This document shows positions 62,480 through 64,000 of a stretch of DNA of 64,000 nucleotides, piece after piece. The position numbers were made by a program, and so were the translations under genes. Under the pieces are notes generated by a model that was not told where the DNA came from, did not search any database, and saw nothing but the letters and a program-made list of their open reading frames with translations. The stretch lies in assembly GCA_902578775.1 (NCBI GenBank), contig CACHEF010000002.1, positions 1 to 64,000 on the forward strand, read 5' to 3'. Numbering within the stretch: position 1 is the stretch's first letter; every line of letters begins with the position of its first letter. Source of the DNA: an uncultured Pelagibacteraceae bacterium (lineage in GTDB: Bacteria; Pseudomonadota; Alphaproteobacteria; Pelagibacterales; Pelagibacteraceae).

Positions 62480-62481
62480 TC

Positions 62482-63036
62482 TTAATTATCTCCTTTTTTA
62501 ATAAAAGGGAAATTCAGTTTTTCTAATAATGCAAAACTATGCTCTCTATTTTGAGAGGATATAACTATTATTATATCTAAACCCCTTACTTTATCTGCTC
62601 TTTCAAAACTTACTTCCGGGAAAATAATATGCTCTTTTACTCCAAAAGTATAATTTCCAAATTTATCAAATCCATTAGGTGATAGTCCTCTAAAGTCTTT
62701 AATCCTTGGAAGAGCAATATTTACTAATCTATCCAAAAACTCATACATTTTGTTTTTCCTTAATGTTACTTTCAAACCTGCATTAGAACCTTTTCTAGTT
62801 TTAAAATTTGCAACAGATTTTTTAAACTTTGTTGTTACTGGTTTTTGGCCTGTAATTTTAGCCATATCTTCTTCACAAGATTTTAATATTTTTGCATCAT
62901 TTCCATCTAAGCCAAGGCCCATATTTAGAACTATTTTTTCAATTTTAGGACCCATATATATATTTTTAAATCCAAACTGATCTTTTAATGCAGGTTGTAT
63001 TTCTTTAAAATATAGTTCTTTTAATCTTGGAGTCAT
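62482..63036 (-). CDS. rplE: 50S ribosomal protein L5
   Basis: 5S rRNA-binding protein touching the P-site tRNA. The 184 residues include IEKIVLNMGLGLDGNDAKIL (about 32-51), ITGQKPVTTKFKKSVANFKT, LPRIKDFRGLSPNGFDKFGN and GVKEHIIFPEVSFERADKVR. Overlaps rplX by one base. Confidence 0.97.
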   Translation of the reverse strand: MTPRLKELYFKEIQPALKDQFGFKNIYMGPKIEKIVLNMGLGLDGNDAKILKSCEEDMAKITGQKPVTTKFKKSVANFKTRKGSNAGLKVTLRKNKMYEFLDRLVNIALPRIKDFRGLSPNGFDKFGNYTFGVKEHIIFPEVSFERADKVRGLDIIIVISSQNREHSFALLEKLNFPFIKKGDN

Positions 63037-63284
63037 TACTTCTTAGCCTCAATTTTTTTATTTATATTTTTTTTATCAACTAATTTTAAATTTGAAATAT
63101 GTATAAAACTTTCTTTAGAAACTATTCCACCTTTTTTTTCTTTAGTTGTTTTTACGTGTTTTTTGACCATGTTTATTTCTTTAACTTTAGCTCTATTGTT
63201 TCGTCTATCTATTTGAATAACTTCACCTTCTTTTTTTTTATCTTTTCCTGCCATTACTACTACTTTAAGACCTTTTTTAATCAT
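63036..63284 (-). CDS. rplX: 50S ribosomal protein L24, short form
   Basis: Assembly-initiating protein with a KOW domain: [20 protein letters not shown] (4-23) and [16 protein letters not shown]. Then [20 protein letters not shown]. At 82 residues it is about 20 shorter than most bacterial L24 proteins; the C-terminal part after the HISN motif is reduced to a Lys-rich tail. Overlaps rplN and rplE by one base each. Confidence 0.95.
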   Translation of the reverse strand: MIKKGLKVVVMAGKDKKKEGEVIQIDRRNNRAKVKEINMVKKHVKTTKEKKGGIVSKESFIHISNLKLVDKKNINKKIEAKK

Positions 63285-63652
63285 TATAATACCTCTGGAG
63301 CTAATGAAATAATTTTCATTTGTCCTCTATTTCTTAATTCTCTTGTAACAGGACCAAAAATTCTTGTTCCAACTGGTTCACCTTTGTCATCAACTAAAAC
63401 GGCTGCATTATTATCAAATCTAACTTTAGATCCATCATCTCTATGAATTCCTTTTTTAACTCTTACAACAACTGCTTTGTGCACAGAACCCTTTTTAACT
63501 TTACCCTTAGGAATTGCCTCTTTAACAGCAATAACTATAGTATCACCTATACTAGCATAACGTCTTTTTGAGCCACCTAAAACCTTAATACATTCTATTT
63601 TTTTTGCACCAGTATTATCTGCTACCTGTAACTCTGTTTGTACTTGTATCAT
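63284..63652 (-). CDS. rplN: 50S ribosomal protein L14
   Basis: Intersubunit-bridge protein. The 122 residues are full length and canonical: [60 protein letters not shown] and [20 protein letters not shown], ending APEVL. Confidence 0.98.
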   Translation of the reverse strand: MIQVQTELQVADNTGAKKIECIKVLGGSKRRYASIGDTIVIAVKEAIPKGKVKKGSVHKAVVVRVKKGIHRDDGSKVRFDNNAAVLVDDKGEPVGTRIFGPVTRELRNRGQMKIISLAPEVL

Positions 63653-63888
63653 TACTTATTATTCTCCATTACTTGGAATTTTTTATTTTTTGAAAACGGC
63701 TTACTTTCAATAATTGAAACTTTATCACCATTTTTAAATTTATTATTTTCATCATGAGCATTGTATTTTTTTCTAACTTTAATAACTTTTTTTAATACTG
63801 GGTGTGAAAACTTTCTTTCAACCATTACAGTTATTGTTTTATTTGGCTTGTCGCTTACAACTACACCTGTTAAAATTTTTTTAGGCAT
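63652..63888 (-). CDS. rpsQ: 30S ribosomal protein S17
   Basis: Early assembly protein of the small subunit. The 78 residues have [60 protein letters not shown] and [10 protein letters not shown], the standard OB-fold pattern. Overlaps the rpmC stop by 8 bp and rplN by one. Confidence 0.97.
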   Translation of the reverse strand: MPKKILTGVVVSDKPNKTITVMVERKFSHPVLKKVIKVRKKYNAHDENNKFKNGDKVSIIESKPFSKNKKFQVMENNK

Positions 63889-64000
63889 TTATTTTTTCCT
63901 TTAAAGTAGTTTTTAATCTAGCAATATTTTTTTTTGTTTCACCAATTTGCGCAGGGTTAGTAACCTGAGAATTAATTTTTTGAAATCTAAAATTAAATAA
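63881..64000 (-). CDS. rpmC: 50S ribosomal protein L29, N-terminus beyond the window edge
   Basis: Minus-strand translation of the last 120 bases gives the C-terminal 39 residues of L29: [20 protein letters not shown], then [19 protein letters not shown] and TAA at 63883-63881. The LFNxRFQ and NxARLKT elements are diagnostic. The stop lies 8 bases inside rpsQ. The start codon lies outside the window. Confidence 0.93.
   Translation of the reverse strand, partial: LFNFRFQKINSQVTNPAQIGETKKNIARLKTTLKEKINA

Noticed and set aside
63099..63446. A 115-codon plus-strand frame with many Phe and Tyr
   Set aside because: Antisense to rplX and rplN; the aromatic richness is the complement of Lys codons.
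1..64000. CRISPR array, prophage, insertion sequence or rRNA operon
   Set aside because: No regularly spaced repeats, phage or transposase proteins, or rRNA sequence were seen on either strand.

Overview
This window looks like chromosomal DNA from a streamlined marine alphaproteobacterium of the SAR11 (Pelagibacter) type. The evidence is a very low G+C content, Lys/Asn/Ile-rich proteins, almost no intergenic DNA, many 1-4 bp gene overlaps, and alphaproteobacterial gene orders (rpmF-plsX-ihfA-merR, thiL-nusB-ribH-ribB-ribE-ribD-nrdR-glyA-rpiB, recO-rnc-lepB-acpS-pdxJ-pyrE-rel, gatCAB, secY-adk-rpsM-rpsK-rpoA-rplQ). The taxonomic assignment is inference; no rRNA gene is present. No CRISPR array, phage gene, integrase or insertion sequence was seen, and no gene-free stretch reaches 300 bases.

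Layout. 1-6.1 kb: truncated heme A synthase (ctaA), chorismate mutase, then a leftward rpmF-plsX-ihfA-merR group with rpmG, a cytochrome bc1 assembly chaperone, a BamE-like lipoprotein and a K+-independent proton-pumping pyrophosphatase (hppA). 6.2-13.5 kb: leftward riboflavin, nusB and one-carbon genes (thiL to rpiB), ending with a 2-oxoglutarate oxygenase-like protein. 13.6-24.3 kb: hemB on the + strand, then a leftward housekeeping run (recO to dapA) including an unusually short Rel/SpoT, then a lytic transglycosylase and tRNA-Ser(GCU).

24.3-39.9 kb is the accessory part. It holds a two-gene sugar-modification module (CE4-like deacetylase plus NodU-type carbamoyltransferase) beside the tRNA, and the heterotetrameric sarcosine oxidase operon soxBDAG. 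These are followed by a periplasmic binding protein and an ABC permease without an ATPase. Next comes an unrecognised three-gene operon (TerB-like protein plus two membrane-anchored coiled-coil proteins), then a secreted nuclease, a MATE exporter, trhO and an O-methyltransferase. The TerB/coiled-coil operon is the best candidate here for an undescribed system.

39.9-55.7 kb: gatCAB, ruvX, pyrB with a metal-site-less dihydroorotase homologue, plsY, topA, a small secreted protein, ridA, ugd-galU, panC, mgtE, lipB and rluC. 55.7-64 kb: the 3' part of the ribosomal protein supercluster, read leftward from rpmC (cut by the window end) to rplQ. It has secY, adk and rpoA embedded, and no rpmD between rpsE and rplO.

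Functionally the window joins translation and core biosynthesis to one-carbon metabolism. Sarcosine oxidase makes glycine and methylene-tetrahydrofolate, which glyA can interconvert with serine. The riboflavin cluster supplies the flavins that sarcosine oxidase needs. Several core proteins carry family-unusual features: a RibB with a metal-less cyclohydrolase-like tail, NrdR with CxC in place of CxxC, a compact Rel, and a PyrC-like protein lacking HxH.
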